NCBI GenBank assembly: GCA_049647585.1
Contig: JBARXY010000004.1
Coordinates: forward strand, 124,001 to 188,000
Direction of reading: 5' to 3'
Length of the DNA: 64,000 nt
Origin: JAGQSZ01 sp049647585
GTDB taxonomy: Bacteria > Actinomycetota > Acidimicrobiia > Acidimicrobiales > Microtrichaceae
Below are positions 7,264 to 16,428 of this stretch, piece by piece. Numbering within the stretch: position 1 is the first letter of the stretch; each line of letters opens with the position of its first letter. Below the pieces are notes generated by a model, which did no database searches, was not told the origin of the DNA, and worked only from the letters and a program-made list of their open reading frames with translations. The translations under genes were made by a program, and so were the position numbers.

Positions 7264-10023
7264 TCAGGGGAACTTGATGTCCCTGAGCTGACGGCGAGAG
7301 GTGATTTCCAGCTTGCGGAAGATGCTACGTAGGTGTGCCTCGATGGTGCGCGGGCTGAGGAACAGCTGCGTGCCGACTTCCCGGGAGGTGGCTCCGGTGG
7401 CGACCAGTCGGGCGATGTGTACTTCGTGGGCCGTCAGCTCGTCGATCGGCTGGGCTCTGCGCTTGCGCGGGTGTTCGCCGGTGGCGCGCAGCTCCAGCGC
7501 AGCCCGCGCCGCGAACGCCTCGGCGCCCATGTCGGACAGGAGTTCATGCGCGGTACGGAGTTGCTCGCGGGCGTCCTGACGTCGACCCTCACGTCGTAGC
7601 CACTCGCCATAGACGAGGTGTGTCCGGGCAAAATGCGTCGCCATGCGGCATTCTCCGAGCCGCTCTATCGCCTCGCGGTAGTGCTCCTCGGCGCCCGGCC
7701 CGGCGCTGGTCAACGCGCGCGAGCGCGCCTCGAGCCCGAGCGCCCACTGGGTACCGCTGGCACTGGTCAGCGAGCTGAGCCGTTCCAGCGCTGTTATCGC
7801 CCGTTCAGGTTGGCCGGCACGGACCGCCGCCTCGATGAGCTCGGGCAGGGCCATGCTGCCGTTCAACAACTCGTCCGACTCACAAGCCCGACCAGCAGCG
7901 TCCAGCGCGCCCGGGTAGTTGCCCAGACCGTTGTAGAGAACCGCGAGTGCGTACTGACCAATGGCGTCCCCCGTGCCCGGCCTGGTTGCGAACAGTTCAG
8001 GGGCGCCGGACGCGTCGAGACCTTCAGCCCCGTCCTGTCTTCCCCGCCAGCCCGCCATGATGAGCTGGGCGCGGTTGCGCATCGGCTCGGCTCCGGTCGC
8101 CAGCCGGATCGCGGTCTCTTCTTCGTTCAGCTCGCTGGCGTGGGTGAGTTCACCCGCGAGTACCAACGTGACAGACAACGAGGTGAGAGCAGCGGGCAGG
8201 CTGGCGAGAGCACCGGCCTCACGGGCGAGTCGGACGTTCCGGCCAGCAAGCTCGTAGGCAAGATCATCCTCGAAGAGTGCCACCGCGGTACGGCTGGCAA
8301 GCCACAACCATCGACGGCTGTCTTGGCCACGTCCAGCGTCCGGGGGTGGTACTTCGTCGCGGAAGGCCTCGAGCGCCCGGCGCAGTCCGGGCACACCCGA
8401 CTTCTGCCCGTGTGTTGCCGTCATTACGAGTCCGTCCAGCAGGAGGTCCATCGGTCCGGGCGGACCCGGAGGTGCTGGTGCGTCACTCGCGGCCTTGGCC
8501 ACATCTCCCACACCGTGACCGCGGCTCGATCCGCCGGTGATCATCGCCGCTTCCAGCGCGTGCAGATAGGTCTCGCGTGACAGTGCAGCATCGAGCGGGG
8601 CCAGCGCCTTGGCCGCGTCGAGCAGCATTCCCGGCACGTCGTTACCGCGGGTCAGATGGAACGTTATCTGAGAGCGCAACAACTCAAGACGGGCGTGTTG
8701 CAGGGCGTCCAGTGGACCGACCGCTGCGACCGTCAGCAACTCCATTGCTGCCGCGAACGCTCCTGCCTCGTGCTTACTGTGAGCCGCCTCCAACGCTCTG
8801 CTCGCCCGGAGCCCTGGCTCAGGAGTCAGCGCGGCCGCCTGCTCCAGAAATGCGGCCGAGGCCGCTGAGCCGCCACGGGCACGTGCCCGTTGAGCCGAAC
8901 GCTCCAGTTCTGCTGCGGCATCTCCGTCAGGTCCCTGCACGGCTTGGGCGCGGTGCCAGGCGCGTCGGTCAGGGTCGGCCTTCGGGTCGGTGACCGCCGC
9001 CAGCGCGTCGTGGGCCCGGCGACGATCCGGTGGGGTGGCCGCCTGATAGACCGCCGAACGAGCCAGCGGGTGGCGAAACCGCACCCGGGAATCGATCTCC
9101 AGCAGTCCGGCCGATTCCGCCGGCGCGGCCGCGTCGGACGACACACCAAGGTGGGCCGCCGCCCGCCACAGCAGCGCCACGTCTCCGGTCGGGTCGGCCG
9201 CCGCCACCAGCAGCAACAACTGCGCGTCGGGGGGCAAGCTCACGGACCGGTGCACAAAGGCGTCCTCGACGCGGCGCGGAACGCTCGGAGCGTCGGGCAG
9301 TTCGAACCCGCCGGCCAGCTGGGCCGGCCTCGCACCCAGTGGCAGCTCCAACAACGCCAGGGGATTGCCGCGCGCTTCGGCAACTATCTGATCGCGCACC
9401 CGGTCATCTAGCGACGTGTGGACCGCAGAGGCCAGCAGCGACCGGGCATCGCCATCATCGAGGGCGGTCACCCGAAGCTCGGCCAAGCCGTCGAAAGGCC
9501 CAGGCTCGCTGTTGGTCGAGTTGCGAACAGCGAACACCAGCGCAATCTGCTCGGCCACCACCCGTCGCGCCACGAACGCGAGGACCTGCGCAGACGCCTC
9601 ATCGATCCACTGGGCATCGTCGATGAGGCAGAGTATCGGAGCCTCCTCTGCCGCCTCGGCGAGCAGATTGAGCGTCGCCAGACCGACCAGGAACCGGTCC
9701 GGTGCGGCTCCCGCCCGCTGGCCCAATGCCACCCCGAGCGCTTCGCCCTGCGGGTCGGGCAGCACGTCGGCGTGATTGAGCAGTGGCGCGCATAGTTGAT
9801 GCAGCCCTGCGAACGCAAACTGTGTCTCGGACTCCATCCCGGTCGAAGTCTCCACCCGGAACCCCGACGCAACTGCGCTGCCGCGGGCGTGATCCAGTAA
9901 CGCCGACTTCCCGATGCCCGCTTCGCCGCGCACAACGAGCACTCCGCTGACCCCGCTTGCCGCGGCGGTGAGCAGTTGTTCGACCGCATCACGCTCTGCG
10001 CGCCGCCCCAACATGCCTGCCAC
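7264..10023 (-). CDS. Large LuxR-family (LAL/MalT-like) ATPase transcriptional regulator
   Basis: 919 residues. An N-terminal AAA/STAND ATPase has Walker A GEAGIGKS (residues 33-40) and a Walker B-like ILCLIDDAQW (about 130-139). A long helical TPR-like middle follows. The C-terminal LuxR helix-turn-helix runs from LTAHEVHIARLVATGATSRE to SPRTIEAHLRSIFRKL. The family binds a ligand or partner with the ATPase/TPR part and activates nearby operons. The crotonase gene lies downstream on the same strand and an ABC-exporter operon diverges upstream; both are candidate targets. Confidence 0.93.
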   Translation of the reverse strand: MAGMLGRRAERDAVEQLLTAAASGVSGVLVVRGEAGIGKSALLDHARGSAVASGFRVETSTGMESETQFAFAGLHQLCAPLLNHADVLPDPQGEALGVALGQRAGAAPDRFLVGLATLNLLAEAAEEAPILCLIDDAQWIDEASAQVLAFVARRVVAEQIALVFAVRNSTNSEPGPFDGLAELRVTALDDGDARSLLASAVHTSLDDRVRDQIVAEARGNPLALLELPLGARPAQLAGGFELPDAPSVPRRVEDAFVHRSVSLPPDAQLLLLVAAADPTGDVALLWRAAAHLGVSSDAAAPAESAGLLEIDSRVRFRHPLARSAVYQAATPPDRRRAHDALAAVTDPKADPDRRAWHRAQAVQGPDGDAAAELERSAQRARARGGSAASAAFLEQAAALTPEPGLRASRALEAAHSKHEAGAFAAAMELLTVAAVGPLDALQHARLELLRSQITFHLTRGNDVPGMLLDAAKALAPLDAALSRETYLHALEAAMITGGSSRGHGVGDVAKAASDAPAPPGPPGPMDLLLDGLVMTATHGQKSGVPGLRRALEAFRDEVPPPDAGRGQDSRRWLWLASRTAVALFEDDLAYELAGRNVRLAREAGALASLPAALTSLSVTLVLAGELTHASELNEEETAIRLATGAEPMRNRAQLIMAGWRGRQDGAEGLDASGAPELFATRPGTGDAIGQYALAVLYNGLGNYPGALDAAGRACESDELLNGSMALPELIEAAVRAGQPERAITALERLSSLTSASGTQWALGLEARSRALTSAGPGAEEHYREAIERLGECRMATHFARTHLVYGEWLRREGRRQDAREQLRTAHELLSDMGAEAFAARAALELRATGEHPRKRRAQPIDELTAHEVHIARLVATGATSREVGTQLFLSPRTIEAHLRSIFRKLEITSRRQLRDIKFP

Positions 10024-10078
10024 ATCCGCTCCATCCGAGCCCCGCTGGGCCCCCTTGGTTCCAGACTAGGTGACTATC

Positions 10079-10206
10079 ACCGATGCGAAGTGCGGCAGGT
10101 ACCGGTCTGAGTTGCTGGAACTGTCGAGTCAGCCGACGCTCCCCACGCCTCCCAGAGCGAAGACCTGGGGACTTACACCGATGCGACTGATCTCCCTCCG
10201 ATGCGA
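10079..10206. promoter_or_regulatory. Divergent promoter region with three CCGATGCGA direct repeats
   Basis: The 194 bp between the LAL regulator and the exporter operon hold ACCGATGCGA at 10079-10088 and 10177-10186 and CCGATGCGA at 10198-10206. The last two copies are 20 bp apart, two helical turns, and lie close to the ATG at 10218. They are candidate binding sites for the adjacent LuxR-type regulator. Confidence 0.5.
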
Positions 10207-10217
10207 GCCTGAGATCC

Positions 10218-10622
10218 ATGTCCGAACTACTCACTTCGCAGTCCAAACCACCCCAGGTCCATGATCCTGACGACTCCGTCCTAAACGGCAGAGGACTCGC
10301 CGAGCAGTTGATCGCGGCCTCCCACGATCTGATCGGGCCACGACCGGTAGGCGCTCAGCCAACCCCGCTGGGTACCCACACGAGCAACCCGGTGCGGATC
10401 GGTCGGATCAGCAACGACCAGGTCCAGGTGTTCATCCGGCCCATGCTCGACAACGACGAGCTTCTGGCAGTGGTGGAACGCCTCGAGCGACTACTCGACG
10501 CAGGCTACGACTCGATCGATGTGGTCTTCGAAGCAGAAGTACACCAGACGGCGCTTCTCACACGTCTGCCTGCTCCCCCGGCGACCCGTTCTGAACTCAA
10601 CCAACGAAGGGCAGTCATATGA
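10218..10622 (+). CDS. Uncharacterised small protein, first gene of exporter operon
   Basis: 134 residues, family not recognised. It has no membrane segment or signal peptide. It contains a conserved-looking alternating strand/helix stretch, VRIGRISNDQVQVFIRP followed by NDELLAVVERLERLLDAGYDSID. Its stop overlaps the next start by four bases (ATGA, 10619-10622), which supports real translation. It probably belongs to the same operon as the acetyltransferase and ABC transporter. Function unknown. Confidence 0.65.
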   Translation: MSELLTSQSKPPQVHDPDDSVLNGRGLAEQLIAASHDLIGPRPVGAQPTPLGTHTSNPVRIGRISNDQVQVFIRPMLDNDELLAVVERLERLLDAGYDSIDVVFEAEVHQTALLTRLPAPPATRSELNQRRAVI

Positions 10623-11035
10623 CTCACAACAGCGACCAGAACAGCGACCACGACAGCGACCACGACAGAGTCGCAACCACGACGGTCAGGCTCGACGAAG
10701 CCATGCCGATCAGTGCCTACACGCTGCACGTGGCGGATGGCCCGACGGTCGGTCGAGCAGACTTCATCGACGCCCGCGACATGGGTGGTGAGCGGATCTT
10801 CTTCCACACCGAGGTGGACGACGAGTTCGCCGGACGCGGCTTGGCAGGTCTACTGGTCCGCGAGGCGCTCGCGGACAGCGTTCGCAAGGGTCTGACCATC
10901 GTCGCTCTGTGCCCCCTGTTCTCGGGCCACATGAAGAAGCACGGGGATCAGTTCGCCTTGGACGGCGGCAGGTTCCGCCCGGCTACCGATGCCGACGTAG
11001 CGCTCGTGCGCAAGATGATCAGGGGGGAATCATGA
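10619..11035 (+). CDS. GNAT-like N-acetyltransferase (YjdJ/acetyltransf_CG type)
   Basis: 138 residues. The N-terminal stretch is Asp/Asn-rich, reflecting short repeats (SDQNSDHDSDHD). The core has the single-domain minimal GNAT pattern: FFHTEVDDEFAGRGLAGLLVREAL (acetyl-CoA loop, about residues 63-86), followed by the ALCPLFSGHMKKH strand-turn typical of the YjdJ group. It overlaps both neighbours by four bases. The acceptor is unknown; co-transcription with an exporter suggests modification or detoxification of a small molecule. Confidence 0.85.
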   Translation: MTHNSDQNSDHDSDHDRVATTTVRLDEAMPISAYTLHVADGPTVGRADFIDARDMGGERIFFHTEVDDEFAGRGLAGLLVREALADSVRKGLTIVALCPLFSGHMKKHGDQFALDGGRFRPATDADVALVRKMIRGES

Positions 11036-11955
11036 ACTCCTCAACGATGGTTGGGCGGACCCCGTCGGGCGCGGTCATCGAGGTCGACGGACTCAACGTC
11101 AGCTACGGCGACTTCCACGCGGTGAAGGATCTATCGTTCCACGTGGAGCGTGGCGAGCTCTATGCACTCCTGGGCACCAACGGGGCAGGCAAGACCTCGG
11201 CCCTGGAGGTCATCGAGGGGCATCGGCGAGCATCATCGGGTTCTGTGCGACTGTTCGGCAAGGACCCGACGGACCGGCGGACAGTGCGCCCGCGGATGGG
11301 GATCATGCTCCAGGAGAGTGGATTCTCACCCGATCTGACCGTTTCGGAGACGGTTAGGCTCATCGGCCGGCTCTCGGGGCGCCTCGACAACGTGGACCGG
11401 GTGCTGGGAATCGTAGACATGACCCGAAGGGCCCACACTCGTGTGTCACAGCTCTCCGGCGGTGAGAAGCGACGGCTCGATTTCGCAACCGCCGTCTATG
11501 GGCGACCGGAAATGGTCTTCCTGGATGAGCCCACCACCGGGCTGGACATCAGGACCCGAGATGCCGTTTGGGGGGTCGTTGAGGAGTTGCGTGCCGCCGG
11601 CTCCACCATCGTGTTGACCACGCACTACCTGGAGGAGGCGCAGCAACACGCCGACCGGATCGGGGTGATGCACGACGGAGTCCTGCAACGCGAGGGGACG
11701 GTCGCGGAGTTGACCAGGACCCTGCCGGCGTCGATCCGCTTCGCCCTTGCGCCCGACGCTCCTCTACCTCCGGTTCAGGCGCTCACCGCGGCCGACGGGC
11801 AGTACCTGATCGAGTCGCTCGATCTGCAACGGGACCTCATGGGGCTACTCGACTGGGCCGAGGCGAACGCCGTCGAGCTGACGGAGCTGTCTGCTGCCCC
11901 GACCCGACTCGACGACGTCTTCCGTGCCCTCGACACCAGTTCCGCTCACTCCTGA
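11032..11955 (+). CDS. ABC transporter ATP-binding protein (DrrA-like)
   Basis: 307 residues from the ATG at 11032, which overlaps the previous stop. It has a complete ATPase: Walker A GTNGAGKT, Q-loop MLQESGF, signature LSGGEKRR, Walker B MVFLDEPTTGLD, and an H-loop in TTHYLEEA. The C-terminal tail resembles the DrrA/CcmA exporter class. It powers the membrane protein encoded next. The operon diverges from a LAL regulator, which fits inducible export of an antibiotic-like or lipid substrate, though the substrate is not evident. Confidence 0.93.
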   Translation: MNSSTMVGRTPSGAVIEVDGLNVSYGDFHAVKDLSFHVERGELYALLGTNGAGKTSALEVIEGHRRASSGSVRLFGKDPTDRRTVRPRMGIMLQESGFSPDLTVSETVRLIGRLSGRLDNVDRVLGIVDMTRRAHTRVSQLSGGEKRRLDFATAVYGRPEMVFLDEPTTGLDIRTRDAVWGVVEELRAAGSTIVLTTHYLEEAQQHADRIGVMHDGVLQREGTVAELTRTLPASIRFALAPDAPLPPVQALTAADGQYLIESLDLQRDLMGLLDWAEANAVELTELSAAPTRLDDVFRALDTSSAHS

Positions 11956-11986
11956 GCTCGACCATCCGACTTCGAAAGGATCCATC

Positions 11987-12706
11987 ATGCTCACCATCGC
12001 CCACAGCGAACTCCTCCAGGTGCTCCGCAACAGAGCCGTCCTAATCAACAGCTTCATCGTGCCCGTTGCGGCGAGCGCGTTCTTCATCTACTTCCGTGAC
12101 CTCTTCGAACGAATCGGAAGCCTGGGCTACATCGGCGCCGTGATCGTCTTCACGATCGCCGCGTTCAATCTCTACGCAACAACTGTGACGACACTGACCG
12201 GCAGACGCCAGACCGTGTTCCTCAAGCGGTTGCGTTCCACGGCGGCAAGCGATCCCGGCATCCTTTTGGGACTGATGCTGCCGATCGTGGTGATCTCGTT
12301 GCTCCAGGTGTGTTTGATACTGATGGCATTGGCCGGAGTGAGCGGCCAGCCGGCCAACATCGCAGTGCTGACAGTGGCCATCGTCGCAACATTTCTGATG
12401 ATGCTGGCGCTGGGAATGGCCACCGCTGGCGTGACCAACTCTCCCGAGAACGCCCAGGTAACCAGCCTCCCGATCAGTCTCGGGGTCGTCGTCGTGGCCA
12501 ACTGGGTCGCCATATCTGGCACCGAGAGCCTCACCCTGTTGAAGCGGCTACTTCCCGGCGGCGCAGCTGCGGAGCTGGTGGTCGACAGTTGGAATGGTGG
12601 GCTTGGCCTCGGCGACTCGCTGCTCCTGTTGGTCCCGACGCTGGGATGGGTCGTCGTGGCCATCGCAGTAGCCACGAGGTTGTTCCGCTGGGAACCGCGC
12701 CAGTGA
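11987..12706 (+). CDS. ABC-2 type transporter permease
   Basis: 239 residues from the ATG at 11987, preceded by AAAGGAT. Six hydrophobic segments fit an ABC-2 exporter half: an N-terminal anchor (VLINSFIVPVAASAFFIY), then helices around GYIGAVIVFTIAAF, LGLMLPIVVISLL, VLTVAIVATFLMMLALG, a segment with VVVANWVAI and a C-terminal LLLVPTLGWVVVAI. It follows its ATPase by 31 bp. The membrane-spanning partner of the exporter, and the last gene of the operon. Confidence 0.9.
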   Translation: MLTIAHSELLQVLRNRAVLINSFIVPVAASAFFIYFRDLFERIGSLGYIGAVIVFTIAAFNLYATTVTTLTGRRQTVFLKRLRSTAASDPGILLGLMLPIVVISLLQVCLILMALAGVSGQPANIAVLTVAIVATFLMMLALGMATAGVTNSPENAQVTSLPISLGVVVVANWVAISGTESLTLLKRLLPGGAAAELVVDSWNGGLGLGDSLLLLVPTLGWVVVAIAVATRLFRWEPRQ

Positions 12707-12760
12707 CTGCCCCGTAATCACATCGAAAAATAATTAGAAAACCAACGAAAGGAAACAACC

Positions 12761-13606
12761 ATGGGAATCATTAACGTTGCTCAGGAGAACAGCACTCCGG
12801 TCGAGCTCTACTACGAGGACCAGGGATCGGGTCAACCCGTCGTCCTGATCCACGGTTACCCGCTGAACGGCCACAGCTGGGAACGTCAGACAGCCGAGTT
12901 GCTCGCCACCGGTTTTCGCGTCATCACATATGACCGACGCGGCTTCGGCCGCTCCTCGAAGGTCGGCTTCGGCTATGACTACGACACCTTCGCCACCGAC
13001 CTGGACGCGCTGTTGAGAGGGCTCGACCTACACGACGTTGTCCTCGTCGGGTTCTCGATGGGCACAGGTGAGCTGGCCCGTTACGTGTCCAAGTTCGGCC
13101 ACGAGCGGGTCGCCAAGCTCGCCTTCCTGGCTTCGCTCGAGCCGTACCTCGTCGCCCGCGACGACAACCCTGACGGTCTACCCCACGAGGTCTTCGACGG
13201 TATCGAGTCCGCTGCGAAGGCTGACCGATACGCCTGGTACACGCAGTTCTTCTCGGACTTCTACAACCTCGATGAGAACCTCGGCACGCGGATCAGCCCC
13301 GAGGCCGTCACCGCCAGTTGGAACGTCGCCGTGGCCAGCGCGCCCATGGCGGCCTACGCGGTGGTTCCGTCGTGGATCGAGGATTTCCGCGAAGACGTCG
13401 AGGCGGTCCGCGCGAGCGGTAAGCCGGTCCTGATCCTGCACGGAACCGCCGACAACATCCTGCCCATCGACGCGACCGCCCGTCGCTTCCGACAACTCGT
13501 GCCCGACGCGCAGTACGTTGAGGTGGAGGGAGCGCCACATGGTCTGTTGTGGACCCACGCCGAAGAGGTCAACGCCGCCCTCCGGAGCTTCCTCGGCAAG
13601 GGCTAG
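12761..13606 (+). CDS. Alpha/beta hydrolase (non-haem chloroperoxidase-like)
   Basis: 281 residues. Nucleophile elbow GFSMG (Ser99), Asp231 in HGTADNILP and His260 in GAPHGL complete the triad. HGYPLNGHSWE forms the oxyanion region. The length and motifs match cofactor-free haloperoxidases/esterases, most of which are physiologically esterases. Its 54-bp leader is strikingly AT-rich and contains AAAGGA before the ATG. It may be co-regulated with the exporter operon upstream. Confidence 0.92.
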   Translation: MGIINVAQENSTPVELYYEDQGSGQPVVLIHGYPLNGHSWERQTAELLATGFRVITYDRRGFGRSSKVGFGYDYDTFATDLDALLRGLDLHDVVLVGFSMGTGELARYVSKFGHERVAKLAFLASLEPYLVARDDNPDGLPHEVFDGIESAAKADRYAWYTQFFSDFYNLDENLGTRISPEAVTASWNVAVASAPMAAYAVVPSWIEDFREDVEAVRASGKPVLILHGTADNILPIDATARRFRQLVPDAQYVEVEGAPHGLLWTHAEEVNAALRSFLGKG

Positions 13607-13709
13607 CTGGAGCCACTACGTAGGCCCTCGTCGAAGCGGCCACCTTTGGCAATGTTTGTTTGAGCTGATCAGAGCCGCGCCAACCCGCGACTGTGGCCCA
13701 GGAGGTGAT

Positions 13710-14618
13710 ATGAAAGTAAGCGGTCCACCAGAGAGTGGTTCAGCAGAGAGTGGTTCAGCGGAGCCCCATCCACTCCGCTTCGGGTACTTCCTGGTCCCGA
13801 ACGCGGATGCGCCGTTGCTGGATGCCGCGGCACGCGTGGAAGGTCTCGGTCTTGACTACATCGGTGTGCAGGACCATCCGTATCAGCGCCGCTATGTAGA
13901 CACCTGGTCACTTCTCGCCGCTATCGCGGCAACGACCACCACGGTGCGAGTCTTCCCGGACGTCGCAAACCTGCCGCTACGCCAGCCGGCGGTCATGGCC
14001 AAGGCTGCGACGACGATCAGTTTGCTGTCGGGTGGTCGCTTCGACCTGGGCCTTGGCGCCGGAGCGTTCTGGGACGCGATCGAAGCGTATGGCGGAACGC
14101 GGCGCTCGCCCGGCGAGTCACTCGCTGCGCTCGAAGAAGCGGTCACCGTGATCCGCAAGATCTGGAGCGGCGAGAGGAACTTGCGGGTCGACGGGGAGCA
14201 CTACCACCTCGCGGGAGCCCAGGGCGGTCCGGTACCGGCACACCCGATCGGCATCTGGCTCGGCGCCTACGGGCCAAGGGCACTTGCGTTGACCGCCAGG
14301 ATCGCAGACGGATGGGTCCCGTCGTTCCAGGGAGACATGGCGCCGATCGCAGAGATGACCCGGCGCCTCGATGAAGCCGCGACCGAAGCCGGACGCGACC
14401 CGGGCGAACTCCGCAGGGTCCTGAACGTGTCCGGGTCGATCACCACTGCTGCTACGCGAGGGCCACTGCAAGGACCCGTCGACCAGTGGTTCGACGAGAT
14501 TGGAGAGTTGGCCATCAGCTACGGGTTCGACACATTCATGTTCTGGGACGACGACGACAGCAAACTCGAACGCTTCGCCAACGAGGTCGTGCCCGCCGTC
14601 CGCTCGGCACTCGGCTGA
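13710..14618 (+). CDS. Luciferase-like (LLM) oxidoreductase
   Basis: 302 residues from the ATG at 13710, chosen because GGAGGTGAT is immediately upstream. LLM motifs are the RFGYFLV strand, GLDYIGVQDHPY, the LLSGGRFDLGLGAGAFWDAIEA loop and HPIGIWLGAYGPRAL. It probably uses F420 or FMN. The disordered N-terminus repeats ESGSA, encoded by a 15-bp DNA duplication (about 13730-13760). Substrate unknown. Confidence 0.88.
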   Translation: MKVSGPPESGSAESGSAEPHPLRFGYFLVPNADAPLLDAAARVEGLGLDYIGVQDHPYQRRYVDTWSLLAAIAATTTTVRVFPDVANLPLRQPAVMAKAATTISLLSGGRFDLGLGAGAFWDAIEAYGGTRRSPGESLAALEEAVTVIRKIWSGERNLRVDGEHYHLAGAQGGPVPAHPIGIWLGAYGPRALALTARIADGWVPSFQGDMAPIAEMTRRLDEAATEAGRDPGELRRVLNVSGSITTAATRGPLQGPVDQWFDEIGELAISYGFDTFMFWDDDDSKLERFANEVVPAVRSALG

Positions 14619-14665
14619 CCACAGCGTCACAGACTGCCGGGAAGTGCCCGATTACGGTTGGATGC

Positions 14666-14920
14666 ATGTGTCGAAACATCACCCCGCTAAGAGGTTTGGC
14701 TCCGCCCGCTACCGCCGAGGAGGTGGAGGCCGCAGCGCTTCAGTACGTCCGTAAGGTCGGTGCTTTGTCGTCGGTTTCGCCAGCCAACAAGGACGCTGTT
14801 GAGCGGGCGGTGGCACGGATCGCGGAAGCCACTTTCGTTCTGCTTGCCGAGCTTCCTGATCGGCGGGTACCACCCAAGATTGATCCTCCACTTCGTCGCC
14901 TCAGCGCTGCTCGCTCATAG
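14666..14920 (+). CDS. DUF2277 family protein
   Basis: 84 residues from the ATG at 14666. It has the diagnostic start MCRNITPLRGL, then AATAEEVEAAALQYVRKV-type helices and a conserved acidic/aromatic block ending FVLLAEL. Proteins of this family are small, conserved in actinobacteria and proteobacteria, and of unknown function. The stop is close to the convergent surE gene. Confidence 0.82.
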   Translation: MCRNITPLRGLAPPATAEEVEAAALQYVRKVGALSSVSPANKDAVERAVARIAEATFVLLAELPDRRVPPKIDPPLRRLSAARS

Positions 14921-14930
14921 CCGGAACGAA

Positions 14931-15728
14931 TCAGGTCGACAGGGTCAGGTTGGAAAGTGCGGTCATGTCGGCTGACGATGATTGACAGACCGGTTGAAGC
15001 GCTGTGTAGCTGGCGAATCCCTCGGCGATGAGAGCGAAGTCGGTTCCGGGTTCCGGAGTCGCATCCTGTGATCGATATTCCATCGAAACGTAGCCCTTTC
15101 CGATCTCAGTGACGTTGGCGGTGACCGCGCCGAACTGAGCGAGCGTCGCCGGGCTCAGACCGTTGATCGCGTGGGTGGCGATGTTCGGCACGTTTACGTT
15201 GAGCAGAATCATGGGTTCTTGCTCACAGAACCAGTCGAGAACCGTCCCCACTATCACCTTGGCGGTGTCCCACTGAATCGGCGGCGACCCCACATTCGTA
15301 TCTGTTTCATCGCTCGGGCGCATTGTGTCTATCGAAAACGCAATCGATGGTGTGCCGTAGGTGAACGCTGTCGTTGCAGCTCCAACTGTTCCGGAATGGA
15401 GTATTGAATATCCGCAGTTGAGCCCATGATTGATACCAGACAGTACGACGTCAGGTGGCGGGCCGAATGAGCCATGCAGTGCAGCACGGGTGATGAAGGC
15501 TGGAGCCGCCTCAAGACTGAGGCAGCGACCATCGACGCCATCGATGCTTGCCTCTGCAACAAGAAACCGGCCGCCCTGTTCAACCGAAGTGAGCGAGGCG
15601 CTTGCACCACTGCTGTCCCAGCTTGGTGCAGCAACAAGAACCTCAAGCCCGGCCAGTTCAGCGGTCATCGCGAGCGTCCGAATTCCCTCGCTGGTGATTC
15701 CGTCGTCATTCGTGATCAGTGCGAGCAT
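14931..15728 (-). CDS. surE: SurE-like 5'/3'-nucleotidase
   Basis: 265 residues from the ATG at 15728 (MLALITNDDG), ignoring a longer in-frame start that adds a non-conserved leader. The metal-binding NDDG (residues 7-10) and the SGINHGLNCGY loop followed by HSGTVGAA are the SurE signatures. SurE is a divalent-metal phosphatase of nucleoside monophosphates and other phosphoesters. Several regions diverge from housekeeping SurE, so it may be an accessory member. Confidence 0.85.
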   Translation of the reverse strand: MLALITNDDGITSEGIRTLAMTAELAGLEVLVAAPSWDSSGASASLTSVEQGGRFLVAEASIDGVDGRCLSLEAAPAFITRAALHGSFGPPPDVVLSGINHGLNCGYSILHSGTVGAATTAFTYGTPSIAFSIDTMRPSDETDTNVGSPPIQWDTAKVIVGTVLDWFCEQEPMILLNVNVPNIATHAINGLSPATLAQFGAVTANVTEIGKGYVSMEYRSQDATPEPGTDFALIAEGFASYTALQPVCQSSSADMTALSNLTLST

Positions 15729-15805
15729 CGATTCACCACCATTTGTCCTCCTTGGCGCACAAAAACTCATCGGGGGTCGAAATTCGTTCTGGTTACCTAT
15801 CCCCC

Positions 15806-15933
15806 CACCTAGTAATTGATCCTTCTCTCGACAATGAAGTGGGAGCGCCTGCTACGAGAAGATCGGATTCAAACGCGTCGGGGTGATGCGTTCCTATGAA
15901 CGTCAGGCTGACGGGGCATTGTCCGACGGGCTA
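15806..15933 (+). pseudogene. C-terminal fossil of a GNAT acetyltransferase, frameshifted
   Basis: One frame (from about 15806) reads LVIDPSLDNE, and a second frame (from 15841) reads ACYEKIGFKRVGVM followed by RSYERQADG. Together these are the end of a RimI/AAC(6')-type GNAT, whose pattern is DPxxDNxxAxxCYEKxGF. The two halves are out of frame, with a one-base shift between about 15836 and 15849. No N-terminal part exists upstream. This is a decayed remnant, not a functional gene. Confidence 0.7.
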
Positions 15934-16002
15934 TCTCACCCTTGCGCGAGCTTGGACTCGGGCAGACAATCAGGTGGTGAGTCTCCACTTGAGGAGGTCA
16001 TG

Positions 16003-16428
16003 ATGAGCGTTGAACTGACCAGCGAGGCTCGAGATGCGATCGAGTCGGGCCGAGTTGCCCACTTCACGACCATCGCTGCCGACGGGCACCCGCACACAAC
16101 GGTGGTCTGGGTGGGTACCGACGGTGACGAGATTGTCGTGGGCAAGCTTGAGCGCGACCAGAAACTGGCGAACATAAATCGCGATCCCAGGGTGTCCTTC
16201 TCGGTGGAGGCTGAAGGCGATCAGTACGGAATGATCAACTACCTGGTGGTCGAGGGAACCGCCCGCGTGACCGAAGGTGGCGCTCCTGAACTGTTGCACC
16301 GACTCGCGCAGCGCTACATCGCCCCCGGCACCAAATTTCCGCCCATGCCGGATCCCCCCGCTGGGTTCATCATCCACGTGACTCCTACTCGGGTCCGTGG
16401 GATGGGTCCTTGGGGGACCCAGCTCTGA
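16003..16428 (+). CDS. PPOX-class F420-dependent oxidoreductase
   Basis: 141 residues; ATG at 16003 preferred over the adjacent 16000 because GAGGAGG at 15991-15997 is better spaced. The split-barrel flavin-binding fold is seen in VAHFTTIAADGHPHTTVVW, VVGKLERDQKLANINRDPRVSF and the C-terminal IHVTPTRVRGMGPW. The family includes F420H2-dependent reductases and haem-degrading relatives. Stand-alone gene, substrate unknown. Confidence 0.88.
   Translation: MSVELTSEARDAIESGRVAHFTTIAADGHPHTTVVWVGTDGDEIVVGKLERDQKLANINRDPRVSFSVEAEGDQYGMINYLVVEGTARVTEGGAPELLHRLAQRYIAPGTKFPPMPDPPAGFIIHVTPTRVRGMGPWGTQL

Noticed and set aside
7618..8580. Long plus-strand open frame (320 codons) opposite the LAL regulator gene
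   Set aside because: Arg/Gly/Pro-rich shadow of a high-GC gene. The minus strand has clear Walker and LuxR motifs in the same DNA.
13730..13760. 15-bp direct duplication near the start of an LLM gene as a regulatory repeat
   Set aside because: It lies inside the coding region and simply duplicates ESGSA in a disordered N-terminus.
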